In this document: piece after piece, positions 1 through 8,186 of the stretch
Layout of the letters: each line of letters starts with the position of its first letter
Numbering within the stretch: the first letter of the stretch is position 1
Assembly (NCBI RefSeq): GCF_028682635.1
Contig: NZ_JANHLK010000020.1
Coordinates: forward strand, 48,198-112,197
Length of the DNA: 64,000 nt
DNA from: Pseudomonas putida
GTDB lineage: Bacteria; Pseudomonadota; Gammaproteobacteria; Pseudomonadales; Pseudomonadaceae
Direction of reading: 5' to 3'
Program-made: the position numbers and the translations under genes
The notes under the pieces: generated by a model
What the model saw: only the letters and a program-made list of their open reading frames with translations
Databases searched by the model: none
What the model was told of the DNA's origin: nothing

Positions 1-662
1 GTGATCAACCGGGCAACCCGACCATTTCCGTCAGCAAAGGGGTGAACCCATGCGAGACGATGATGGTAGGCAAGCGAAGAAACAAGCTGACGACGCGGGT
101 CGGTCTGCCGGCCAAAGCCTGCCTGGAGATGTCGCAGCATCCCGTCAACTGTAGAAGCGTGCGGTGCATCATGATTGCCCACAACAACGTTCTGGCCTGT
201 GATCGACCGGAGTGCGCCGGGCTGCATTACTGAGCCATCGGACAGCGTGCGTTCTGCATCACTGGCACCGCGAAAAAGCCGATCATGTGCAGTGCTTATC
301 AGCTCAGGGGCAAACATGGCGCTCCAGGGAAACGGTCCACGCTGGCTTAACGTCCGTTCGAACAAAGCCTGGACCGCCATCTGCTCAACCGCCAGGCTTT
401 TAAGCCGCTTGCGATCCTTGACCGGGGCTGCCTGCGCTTTCTGCATATCGGCAGGCTCGGTGTACTGCCCTTCGATCAGGTTCGAATAGTACGTATTGGT
501 GATTTGCAGGAGACGGCGAAGGCGTGCGGCGGTTTCAGGCGGTAAGCGTCCAGCAAGAAATTGCGTCTTTCTGGGCAGCGCATCCGCAAGGGCGATGATC
601 GATGGGGGCAACGCATCGGGAAGTATCGGATCGAGCCAGGATTTTGATGTGATCAGGGACAT
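1..662 (-). CDS. Fic family protein (5' part; runs off left edge)
   Basis: The minus-strand frame stays open from an ATG at 662 to the window edge, about 220 residues. It contains the complete Fic active-site motif HPFADGNGRVAR near residues 207-218. Fic enzymes transfer AMP or related groups to target proteins, with the His of the motif catalytic. Near residue 59 it has SNLIEG, matching the (S/T)xxxE(G/N) autoinhibitory helix. Its N-terminal position suggests a self-inhibited class II Fic protein rather than a toxin needing a separate antitoxin, and no antitoxin gene is seen upstream. No good Shine-Dalgarno precedes 662, so a GTG at 674 is also possible. The C-terminus, often a winged helix in this class, lies outside the window. 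Confidence 0.9.
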   Translation of the reverse strand, partial: MSLITSKSWLDPILPDALPPSIIALADALPRKTQFLAGRLPPETAARLRRLLQITNTYYSNLIEGQYTEPADMQKAQAAPVKDRKRLKSLAVEQMAVQALFERTLSQRGPFPWSAMFAPELISTAHDRLFRGASDAERTLSDGSVMQPGALRSITGQNVVVGNHDAPHASTVDGMLRHLQAGFGRQTDPRRQLVSSLAYHHRLAWVHPFADGNGRVARLI

Positions 663-686
663 AGCGGTTTGCACTGCGTGAAAAGA

Positions 687-795
687 CTTCACATTTTATT
701 TCACATAGTTGACCGCTTAACAAGCGCTAAATTATTGGGTTTTTGGCTGTTTTCATCCGCTTTGAGAGAAATAATCTTCACATTTTATTTCGCAT
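687..795. promoter_or_regulatory. Two 20-bp direct repeats in the fic upstream region
   Basis: The 20-mer CTTCACATTTTATTTCRCAT occurs at 687-706 and again at 776-795, with one mismatch between copies. Each copy itself contains TTCACA followed by a second TTCACA or TTCGCA 11 bp on. The area is AT-rich compared with its surroundings and lies directly upstream of the minus-strand fic start. The repeats look like binding sites for a transcription factor, but which factor is unknown. Confidence 0.45.
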
Positions 796-863
796 TATTT
801 TTGTGTGGCTTCTGCAAAACGGGCGCCCTTGCGAGGCGCCTGCCATTTGTGGAGCTTCACCCG

Positions 864-2078
864 CTACAGACCACTGAACATCCCAATGATCACGGCATTA
901 ACCAGATCAATGAAAAACCCACACACCAGCGGCACGATAAGAAACGCCTGGTGCGCCGCACCATACTTCTGGGTCACGGTGGTCATATTGACGATGGCGG
1001 TCGCGGTAGAACCGAGCGCAATCCCGCCAAAGCCTGAAGCGATCACGCTGGCTTCATAGTTGCGACCCATGAAACGAAACACCACAAAATACGTATAGAG
1101 CACCGTCAACAGAATCTGCAGGGTCAACGCACAAGCAATGAACAGCAACGCGCCGCTGAGCTGCCACAACTGCAAGCCCATCAGCGCCATGGTCAAAAAC
1201 ATGCCCAGGCAGACGTCGGAAATCAGCGCGAGGCCCTGGCTGGCACCGCTCCAGGACTTCAGGCGCTGCTCGCCAATAAGTGCCCGAACAAGGTGGTGAA
1301 TGACGATACCGGCGAACAGGCAACTGACGAACTTGGGCAGGGTGATCCCGCTGTCGACCAGCACCAGGTTGAGCCCATAACCGAGCATCAAGGTCAGGTT
1401 GAGCCACATCCACGCCCAGAGCACGTCGTAGTAGTCCAGCGGCTTGCTCTGCTGTTGCTCGAGAATGCCGACTTCCAGCCCCGCATCCCGGGACGGCGTG
1501 AGTTGATGGCGGCGGATCAACCGGTTGGCGATAGGGCCGCCGATCACACAGGCGGCAATCAGGCCGACGGTGTTGCTGGCGATCCCCAATTCGTGCGCGT
1601 TCTGGATGCCCAGCTTTTCGACGAACAGCGGTGCCCAGGCCAGGCTAGTGCCAATCCCACCGGTGAGGGAGATGGAACCCACCATCAGGCCTGCCTTGGG
1701 ATCAAGCCCGAAGACCTCGGCCATGCCCATGCCCAGCGCGTTTTGCAGGAAGATGAACACGGTGGCGAGCACCAGCAGGATCATCAGCGGCCACCCACCC
1801 TTGATCAACTGGCGCATGTCCGACTTCAAGCCGATGCCGGCAAAGAAGTACAGCAGCATGGTGTCGCGAACTTGCAGGTCAAATTCGACCTGGATGTTGA
1901 GACCGAAGTACAAAACGCTGGTGACCGCCGCACAGACAAAACCGCCGACCACCGATTCGGGAATGCAGTATTGGCGCAGCAAGGTGCTGTGCTGGACCAG
2001 CGTCTTGCCCAGGAAGAGCAGCAGGATAGCGAGCGTGAAGCTCACCAGGCCATGAACAGCAAAGAGTTGGGCGGTCAT
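864..2078 (-). CDS. gltS: Sodium/glutamate symporter GltS
   Basis: This is a 404-residue inner-membrane protein, close to the length of E. coli GltS (401). It begins MTAQLFAVHGLVSFTLAILL and has about ten hydrophobic helices with glycine-rich re-entrant segments typical of the ESS family, such as SISLTGGIGTSLAWAP in the first half and GFGGIALGSTATAIVNM in the second. GltS takes up glutamate with sodium. The gene stands alone, facing away from the phosphodiesterase gene across a 220-bp gap. The start at 2078 is the first ATG before the first membrane segment. Confidence 0.92.
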   Translation of the reverse strand: MTAQLFAVHGLVSFTLAILLLFLGKTLVQHSTLLRQYCIPESVVGGFVCAAVTSVLYFGLNIQVEFDLQVRDTMLLYFFAGIGLKSDMRQLIKGGWPLMILLVLATVFIFLQNALGMGMAEVFGLDPKAGLMVGSISLTGGIGTSLAWAPLFVEKLGIQNAHELGIASNTVGLIAACVIGGPIANRLIRRHQLTPSRDAGLEVGILEQQQSKPLDYYDVLWAWMWLNLTLMLGYGLNLVLVDSGITLPKFVSCLFAGIVIHHLVRALIGEQRLKSWSGASQGLALISDVCLGMFLTMALMGLQLWQLSGALLFIACALTLQILLTVLYTYFVVFRFMGRNYEASVIASGFGGIALGSTATAIVNMTTVTQKYGAAHQAFLIVPLVCGFFIDLVNAVIIGMFSGL

Positions 2079-2301
2079 CTATAGCCTATTGAAAAACCTG
2101 AAAAAAATATTATCCAGAGCTAATCGCACTGGTTTCAGACCTGAGTCAATGAAAGTGCAGATCGTGGATCAGGCCGGACTCGGCTAAGGTAGTGCTGGCG
2201 AACATCCCTGTCGTTGACCGTGTGCCGGAGTGAGTCAAGCAGCTGATCCCGGAACACGCAAACAACGCGATGGGGACCTGTATTCATTCCTGGAGCCTGG
2301 C

Positions 2302-2760
2302 ATGAAAGTTGGCGTGATCTCCGATACCCACGGCTTGCTCCGCGCCGAAGCCCTCGCGGCGTTGCAGGGCTGTGAACGGATCATTCACGCCGGCGACATC
2401 GGCAAAGCGCAAATCCTCGAACAACTGGCGGCGATTGCGCCGCTGCATGTCGTGCGCGGGAACAATGACCAGGCGGCCCCGTGGGCGGAGCACATCGCCG
2501 ATCACCTGAGTTTCGACCTCAATGGGTGGTTGACCTTGCTGGTTCACGACATGGCTGACGTACCGGCGGTACTGGATGAAGGTACAAGGCTGGTGATTAC
2601 CGGGCATTCTCATAAGCCGCGGATAGAGTGGCGTGGGGAGCGGCTATTCCTTAATCCAGGCAGCGCGGGGCCGCGGCGTTTCAAGCTGCCGGTGACGTTG
2701 GCATTGCTCGAAATTGAAGACGGTCTGATTGAGCCGCGGTTGGTTTCGTTGTTGGAATGA
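2302..2760 (+). CDS. YfcE/MJ0936-type metallophosphoesterase
   Basis: 152 residues from the ATG at 2302, which has GGAG about 7 bp upstream. The open frame extends further upstream to 2230, but homology-like sequence starts at MKVGVISDTHG. Metal-binding motifs of calcineurin-like phosphoesterases are in order: SDTHG (residues 7-11), HAGDIG (about 33-38), GNND (about 57-60), VHDM and TGHSHKP. The size fits the small YfcE family, which hydrolyses phosphodiesters in vitro; the natural substrate is unknown. It is a single gene between gltS and a patatin. Confidence 0.88.
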   Translation: MKVGVISDTHGLLRAEALAALQGCERIIHAGDIGKAQILEQLAAIAPLHVVRGNNDQAAPWAEHIADHLSFDLNGWLTLLVHDMADVPAVLDEGTRLVITGHSHKPRIEWRGERLFLNPGSAGPRRFKLPVTLALLEIEDGLIEPRLVSLLE

Positions 2761-2913
2761 GTGTTGGATGGGTTCACAGACAACTTTGCAGCGCGGCCAG
2801 GTGCTTTCAAGTTTTTTTATCCTGTAAAGGAGCGCAAACTGAGCGACCTGGCGTTCGAATGAGCTGTCGCGCTCGGCTGGCATGCAGCTGTCTCACGCAC
2901 CGGAGGAAGCGTT

Positions 2914-4122
2914 GTGAAACCATTCCCGCTCAAACCCGGCGACTTGACCCTGGACATGTTTCTTCAAGCCTGTCTGCCTCGCCGTGACGCCGTTCCGCAA
3001 ACCTTGACGGACAAAGCGGTCATCCCGGGTATACCCAATGCCCGCTACCGGTTGGACCACGACCTGACACCGTTCATCCAGGATGCGGTTCAGGCCAACA
3101 AACGTGAAAGCGAGGAGCTGGCCAAGGCCGGGAAGCCGAACGATATCCTGCCGCTGGCAAGCATGTTGGCCGTTTCCGGCGGCGGTGATGCCGGCGCATT
3201 CGCCGCGGGGCTGATTGCTGGATGGACTACCCATGGAACCCGGCCCGTGTTCAAGGTGGTCACGGGTATCAGCGCGGGTGCCCTGATCGCCCCGTTCGCT
3301 TACCTGGGGCCTGAGTACGACGGTGTGATTCGCTACGTCTCCAACGCAGTTGGTCCCAAAGACATCTTTCATTCGCGAAACGTGCTCACCCGTTTTGCCA
3401 GCGACGGTATCGCGGACAGCAAGCCACTGTCGCGGCTCATTTCCAGATACATCACTACGCGGATTCTTGCGGCGATAGCTTCGGAATACGCCAAAGGAAG
3501 AATCCTGCTGATCGGCACAACCGACCTTGATTCAGGGCGACCCGTCACCTGGAACATGGGCGCCATTGCCTCAAGCCAGGCACCGGGCGCGCTCGACCTG
3601 TTCCGTAGCATCATGCTCGCGTCGATGAGCATTCCAGGCGCGGTCTCACCCGTCATGATCGATGTGGAAGTAGACGGCCAACAGTTTCATGAAATGCACG
3701 TGGACGGCGGGGTGATCACCCAAGTGTTTCTTTACCCGCCTGGCACTTTGGTGGGACTGAACCGTGCTGCCGGAGTCCCTTTGCGACGGGAACGGCATTT
3801 CTATGTCATTCGTAACGGGACATTGGAGCCGCAGTGGTCCGGGACGAAGCGCCGTACGTTGAGCATCGGCGGGCGGGCCATCAGTGCGTTGATCCAGACC
3901 CAGGGGATCAGCGACCTGGAGCGCATCTACCGTATGGCGCAGCAGGATGGAGCCGACTTCAACCTTGCCTACATTGGCGCCGATTTTGACTTTACGCGCA
4001 CCCGCAAATTCGATGGCGAGTACATGAAGCGTTTGTTCGATTACGCCTTTCAACTCAGTTCGAAGGGCTATCCGTGGCATAAATCGTCGCCGAACGAAAG
4101 CCGGCCAATGCCCGAACTATGA
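2914..4122 (+). CDS. Patatin-like phospholipase family protein
   Basis: 402 residues from a GTG at 2914 preceded by CGGAGGA. It has all three patatin signatures: the oxyanion loop GGGDAG (about residues 89-94), the nucleophile elbow GISAG with Ser120, and DGG with Asp264 completing the Ser-Asp dyad. Patatins are lipid acyl hydrolases. The N-terminal 80 residues have no clear signal peptide or lipobox, so location is uncertain. No secretion-barrel domain follows, so it is not a type V patatin such as PlpD. The gene stands alone. Confidence 0.87.
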   Translation: MKPFPLKPGDLTLDMFLQACLPRRDAVPQTLTDKAVIPGIPNARYRLDHDLTPFIQDAVQANKRESEELAKAGKPNDILPLASMLAVSGGGDAGAFAAGLIAGWTTHGTRPVFKVVTGISAGALIAPFAYLGPEYDGVIRYVSNAVGPKDIFHSRNVLTRFASDGIADSKPLSRLISRYITTRILAAIASEYAKGRILLIGTTDLDSGRPVTWNMGAIASSQAPGALDLFRSIMLASMSIPGAVSPVMIDVEVDGQQFHEMHVDGGVITQVFLYPPGTLVGLNRAAGVPLRRERHFYVIRNGTLEPQWSGTKRRTLSIGGRAISALIQTQGISDLERIYRMAQQDGADFNLAYIGADFDFTRTRKFDGEYMKRLFDYAFQLSSKGYPWHKSSPNESRPMPEL

Positions 4123-4141
4123 GGCTGCCGACACAAGACCC

Positions 4142-4414
4142 TTACTTGATTTGAGTTTTGATTTCAGTTCCGGGCACGAAAAATTTACCGGGATCATCGA
4201 CCTTCTTCAGGTCAACCAAGGCTCGGCAAACGCAATGCGAGAAATTTTCCTGCAAGGTGTCAGGGTCTATAGATGCCACTTGCGACAGTTGTATGTGTTG
4301 TCCCTCGGGCGTTTTATAGCAGACACAATTATCAAGTTTGGTGATGCCGTAATCATCCGACTGACAAGCAGTGGTCAGCAAAGTGATGGTGATAAGCATG
4401 ACGAAGCGTTTCAT
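4142..4414 (-). CDS. Small hypothetical lipoprotein
   Basis: 90 residues beginning MKRFVMLITITLLTTACQSD. The hydrophobic stretch ending LTTAC is a lipobox, with lipidation predicted at Cys17. A strong GGAGGGGA Shine-Dalgarno lies just upstream of 4414. The mature part holds two CVC/CVC-like cysteine pairs (NCVCYK and HCVCRA), which could form disulphides or bind metal. The function is unknown. It ends 20 bp from the convergent patatin gene. Confidence 0.75.
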   Translation of the reverse strand: MKRFVMLITITLLTTACQSDDYGITKLDNCVCYKTPEGQHIQLSQVASIDPDTLQENFSHCVCRALVDLKKVDDPGKFFVPGTEIKTQIK

Positions 4415-4545
4415 TGGCTCCCCTCCGAGGTTGTAGTGAAGAGCTCACTCCAGAGGAAGCTTAGCTGTCATTTGCCATCGCTCCATTCTCCGCTGCTTGC
4501 GAAGTGGCGACCCCCTGATGAAGCCGCCATGCTTCGCCTGCCTGA

Positions 4546-6204
4546 TCAGTTACCCGCTGGCATCGGCAAGTTGATACCTTCTTTTTTCAGGACGTCGCGC
4601 ACGTACTGGAATTTCTGGTACTGCGACAGCTCGATCGGCCCGTCATAACCCATGCTTTGCAGTTTGCGGGGAGGGTAATCGACGTAGGTTTTCATCAACT
4701 TGATGATCGCGGCCGAGATCGGGACCATTGTCCAGGTGCGTTCGGTAAAGTTGTTCATGAACAGGTCATAGCGCTCTTGCGGGTCTTGCCACAAGTCATA
4801 GACCTGCGGCACGACGGCCACATATTTTTCGCCGCCTTTCCATCCCAGGTTAGTGTCCACCGACAAACCACCGGTTTGCGCGCCATTGTCGCCGCGCAGG
4901 TTGAACACGGCCTTGTAGTTGCCGACACGGGCCGCCCCCGGTGACAGTTCGTTCTCGGTGAAGAAGAACCACTCCTTGCGTGGAGAAGGGCCGTTGCCGG
5001 TGAGTACCGGGGTCATGTCATAGCTGTCGAAGATGATGGGCTGACCTTCGCGATCTTTCTCCGGCAACTTCACGCCAGCCACAGAAGCGAACGTCGCCAT
5101 CAAGTCCAGGCCACCGAGTATTTCGTGGTTTTTGCTGTCCGGCTTGATCTTGTCTGGCCAGACGGCAATGGCCGGTACCCGGTTGCCGCCTTCACGCACC
5201 GTGCCCTTGGTGCCGCGGAACGGGGTGTAGCCGGCGTCCGGATAGACATCCTGCCAGGCCCCGTTGTCAGTGGTGTAGACCACCAGGGTGTTCTTATCCA
5301 GGCCGAGCGCCCTGAGCTTGTCCATGATGCGGCCGATGTGGGTATCGAGTTCGACGACGGAATCGGCGTACTTGGACTTGGACATGGACTTGTGAACGAA
5401 CTCCGGCGCCGGCATGTTGGGCTGGTGCACTTTCATGAAGTTGACGTTGATGAAAAACGGCTTGTCCGATTTGGCCGCCGTGTCGAGAAACTCCAGGGCG
5501 GCTTTTTCGACATAGTTATCAAAGAACGGAATGCCGACCACGCCGGGTTTGCCGTCTACGACCGGCGTGTCCACGTACTGGCCATTGACCTTGAATTCCT
5601 CGACCGGTTTTTCCCCCGCCTTGCCGGACAATGCGCCCTTGGTGACCCTCTGGAACATCTCGCGGGTTTCCGGATCCATGTCCGGGAACCAGGTCGGGTC
5701 TGCGTAGGTGTAGGCGTTGAGGTGGTACAGGCCGACGTACTTCATCACGTCATAACCCTGGGCATTGGGCAGCGCATAATCGGCTTCGCCCAAGTGCCAT
5801 TTGCCGGTGAAGTAGGTGTCGTAGCCGCCGGTTTTCAACACCGACGCCAAGGTCCACTCGGCTGCCGGCAAGCCACCGCCCTGGCCCTGGAAGGCCACGG
5901 TGGTCATGCCGCTACGATTGGGGATACGCCCGGTTTGCATGGCCGCCCGACCCGGAGTGCAGCTGGGCTGGGCATAAAACGAGTAGAAGGTGACCCCTTC
6001 TGCCGCCAATTGATCGATGCTGGGCGTGGGCATGCCTCGACCGACCCCACCGCCGTAGGGGCCCAGGTCGCCATAGCCGGTATCGTCGGAGACGATAAAC
6101 AGGATATTGGTCTTTTCCGTCTGGGCTGCGTGGGCAAGCCCGGTCAATGACAAAAGCGCGGCAAACACTATTGAGCGTCTGAAACGATCCGATAGCTGTT
6201 CCAT
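4546..6204 (-). CDS. Periplasmic arylsulfatase (type I, formylglycine-dependent)
   Basis: 552 residues from the ATG at 6204, which has AGGA upstream and starts a clean signal peptide (MEQLSDRFRRSIVFAALLSL...AHA). An in-frame ATG at 6285 would add a leader without signal character. The sulfatase signature SCTPGRAAMQTG places the formylglycine cysteine at about residue 82 in C-T-P-G-R context. The metal ligands NILFIVSDD are near residues 33-41, and TDNGAWQ is also present. Such enzymes release sulfate from sulfate esters, usually during sulfur limitation. The formylglycine-generating enzyme is not in the window. An SdsA-type alkylsulfatase lies 2 kb away. Confidence 0.93.
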   Translation of the reverse strand: MEQLSDRFRRSIVFAALLSLTGLAHAAQTEKTNILFIVSDDTGYGDLGPYGGGVGRGMPTPSIDQLAAEGVTFYSFYAQPSCTPGRAAMQTGRIPNRSGMTTVAFQGQGGGLPAAEWTLASVLKTGGYDTYFTGKWHLGEADYALPNAQGYDVMKYVGLYHLNAYTYADPTWFPDMDPETREMFQRVTKGALSGKAGEKPVEEFKVNGQYVDTPVVDGKPGVVGIPFFDNYVEKAALEFLDTAAKSDKPFFINVNFMKVHQPNMPAPEFVHKSMSKSKYADSVVELDTHIGRIMDKLRALGLDKNTLVVYTTDNGAWQDVYPDAGYTPFRGTKGTVREGGNRVPAIAVWPDKIKPDSKNHEILGGLDLMATFASVAGVKLPEKDREGQPIIFDSYDMTPVLTGNGPSPRKEWFFFTENELSPGAARVGNYKAVFNLRGDNGAQTGGLSVDTNLGWKGGEKYVAVVPQVYDLWQDPQERYDLFMNNFTERTWTMVPISAAIIKLMKTYVDYPPRKLQSMGYDGPIELSQYQKFQYVRDVLKKEGINLPMPAGN

Positions 6205-6518
6205 ACCAGGATTCCTCGTTGTTTCAAAGTGTTGGCAACCGGGTGATGAGTGCATATTTACATTGTCCCCTGATGCATTGACCACCGAGTAATTAGCCTA
6301 GGTACTGCGTACAGAATCATTTCCCCATTACTGCATGACCGTGCACGGATTAAGGCGCAGGAAGGAGTCTAGTGCGGTTTTTTCAAATGAACGGGCGATT
6401 GCAGTGCTTCAGTGGCTGATGTAACGCCAGTATTACAAACTGGGTTAACACCAACCTGGAAACGGTAAACACAATCACCACATACAACGCGACTCAACTA
6501 CTCACGGCGATGGGTGTT
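6205..6518. other. Non-coding interval upstream of the arylsulfatase
   Basis: This 314-bp stretch separates the arylsulfatase start from the end of the next lipoprotein gene. It is more AT-rich than the flanks and should contain the sulfatase promoter. I see no convincing gene, REP element or named operator in it. Confidence 0.5.
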
Positions 6519-6971
6519 TCATCGAGTCGCATGTACAACATCGCCGCAGAAAATATCGGCGCTGCCATCCTCGGGTGAAGTGCGCACGACGACGGCGTAC
6601 TTGCCGGAAAGCAGGTCTGGCATGGCGATCGGCGCGCTCCTGTAAAACGTCCATCCACCGGTGCCTGCATTGGGTTCAGTGTTGACCTTGTCGTTCATTG
6701 CGAACGCGACTGCCCCGGGTTGCTGGCAACTGCCTTTGTTGATGAAGGTGTAGATGCGGGGCGGCAGGATGGTGCCGTTGGGAACGCCGGTCAGGTAGAA
6801 GTCAAAGTTGGTCTGATTGCCTTCGCCGGTCAATGTAGTCGTGGCGGTGTGACCGGGGTTTCGCTGGGTCGCTGCCAAAGGAAGATTCATTGACTGTTGG
6901 TGTGAAGAGCTGGAGCAGCCCAAGAGCGTTGCGGTCATCAATAGTGCTGAAAGGGAGAGACAGGGTTTCAT
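6519..6971 (-). CDS. Small hypothetical lipoprotein
   Basis: 150 residues from the ATG at 6971, chosen because GGAGG lies 8 bp upstream. The upstream TTG at 6977 would put the start too close to that site. The N-terminus MKPCLSLSALLMTATLLGCS is a lipoprotein signal with Cys19 as the lipidation site. The mature protein is about 130 residues with two further cysteines (NKGSCQQP and DIFCGD) that may form a disulphide. The family is not recognised. Part of its coding sequence (6855-6899) is nearly duplicated at 11546-11590. Confidence 0.75.
   Translation of the reverse strand: MKPCLSLSALLMTATLLGCSSSSHQQSMNLPLAATQRNPGHTATTTLTGEGNQTNFDFYLTGVPNGTILPPRIYTFINKGSCQQPGAVAFAMNDKVNTEPNAGTGGWTFYRSAPIAMPDLLSGKYAVVVRTSPEDGSADIFCGDVVHATR
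6855..6899. repeat. 45-bp dispersed repeat, copy A (inside lipoprotein gene)
   Basis: These 45 bases match 11546-11590 at 43 positions, with substitutions at two sites and no gaps; similarity stops abruptly on both sides. In this copy the minus-strand frame encodes QSMNLPLAATQRNP, just after the lipidated cysteine of the lipoprotein. Confidence 0.85.
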
Positions 6972-7063
6972 TGCCAACCTCCAAGAATGGAAGAAGTGCG
7001 TTGGGGGGACTATTGGGTATAGCTCAATAATGTCGCATTGCGTTCCTGGATATATAACTCAGT

Positions 7064-8023
7064 TCACTCGCTGCCCATCCGGGCCAGGATGCGTTCACGC
7101 TGACAAATTTCTGCTTCCACAGCTCGCACCTCCCGCATGTAAATCTCTACCGCGGGTGGCAGTGAGCGCTCTTTCAGGTAAATGAAGCCATAACGGGTAC
7201 GCAGGGCAGGGTCATGGGCGGGCAACGGCACGATCGCCCCTGCGCTGATTTCCTGCTCGAAAGTCGATAGATTGCCTAACGCAAGGGCATTGCTGTTCTC
7301 GACGAATTTGACAATTTGCATGGGCACGTCTATTTCGATCGCCGGTACGAAATCACCCGTCAAGGGATCGTAGGCGCCGGCACAGCCCAACGTTGCCGGA
7401 AGCAAATGGGTCGCCAACCGCAGCGGAATGCGCGAGGCCACCCAAGGGTAGTCGAGTGTTTGCGCCAGCGTTGGTGAACGTTTTTGCGATAGCAGGGGAT
7501 GGCCGGGGCGACAAAACAGACGGCCCACATGCTCACCCAGCAACTCACAGGTGAACTCTTCCCGGCCTTGCAAGGTACTGATTTCGGCGATCCCCAGGTC
7601 CACTGCACCCGTGGCGACCTGATGAGCGACTTCGCGCCAGCCGGCGACATGGGCAGTGACCTTGATCTGCGGATGTCGGGCATGCAAACGCGCGATGCTG
7701 GCGTATCCGCTGGTGACACTCGGATAGGGACCCAAGGCCACTTTCAGCGCGCCGATATCGCCACCCGCCAACAGGGTGATATCGCGGCGCAAATCCTCCT
7801 CGGCCACTAACAGGCGCTGGCTTTTTTCCCGTAGCAACTGACCAAACGCCGTCAATACGACGCCGTCTGAGCGTCGATCAAACAGCGTGACCCCCAGTTC
7901 GCTCTCCAGCAACTGGATGCTTTTGCTCAGCGCCGGCTGGGAAACCCCCAGCGCTTTGGCCGCTCGACCAAAGTGTGCCTGCTCAATCAATGCCAGAAAC
8001 TGACGTAAGCGACGCGGTGTCAT
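7064..8023 (-). CDS. LysR-family regulator, probable SdsB-like activator
   Basis: 319 residues with an N-terminal LysR winged helix (MTPRRLRQFLALIEQAHFGR through LGVSQPALSKSIQLLE, helix-turn-helix about residues 17-36) and a periplasmic-binding-like effector domain. It is transcribed away from the alkylsulfatase gene across a 163-bp gap. This is the classic layout in which a LysR protein controls its neighbour, and matches sdsB/sdsA of Pseudomonas, where SdsB activates the sulfatase. The regulatory role is inferred from position. Confidence 0.88.
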   Translation of the reverse strand: MTPRRLRQFLALIEQAHFGRAAKALGVSQPALSKSIQLLESELGVTLFDRRSDGVVLTAFGQLLREKSQRLLVAEEDLRRDITLLAGGDIGALKVALGPYPSVTSGYASIARLHARHPQIKVTAHVAGWREVAHQVATGAVDLGIAEISTLQGREEFTCELLGEHVGRLFCRPGHPLLSQKRSPTLAQTLDYPWVASRIPLRLATHLLPATLGCAGAYDPLTGDFVPAIEIDVPMQIVKFVENSNALALGNLSTFEQEISAGAIVPLPAHDPALRTRYGFIYLKERSLPPAVEIYMREVRAVEAEICQRERILARMGSE

Positions 8024-8026
8024 CTC

Positions 8027-8042
8027 ATAACCTTTATGTTAT
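8027..8042. promoter_or_regulatory. Candidate LysR-type operator
   Basis: ATAAC-N6-GTTAT is a perfect 5-bp dyad directly beside the LysR start codon and within the divergent promoter region. Its position and short interrupted symmetry resemble LysR regulator binding sites. There is only one copy and no experimental support. Confidence 0.35.
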
Positions 8043-8186
8043 CGAAAATGGCTGAAACGGAATTTTTCGTAATGAAATGAATATGCTATTCATGGCCAGG
8101 CGGGTCAAGGTGACGCGTACCCAATGAATACAATCGAGCGCAAATTTCCCCATTGACGCTCATGGCCCTCTGGCGCAGGAACCCCC

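Noticed and set aside
30..700. Short plus-strand open frames at the left edge
   Set aside because: They are antisense to the Fic gene and lack ribosome sites or recognisable sequence.
663..863. A small antitoxin gene next to fic
   Set aside because: No open frame with a ribosome site or antitoxin-like sequence is present, and the protein already carries its own inhibitory motif.
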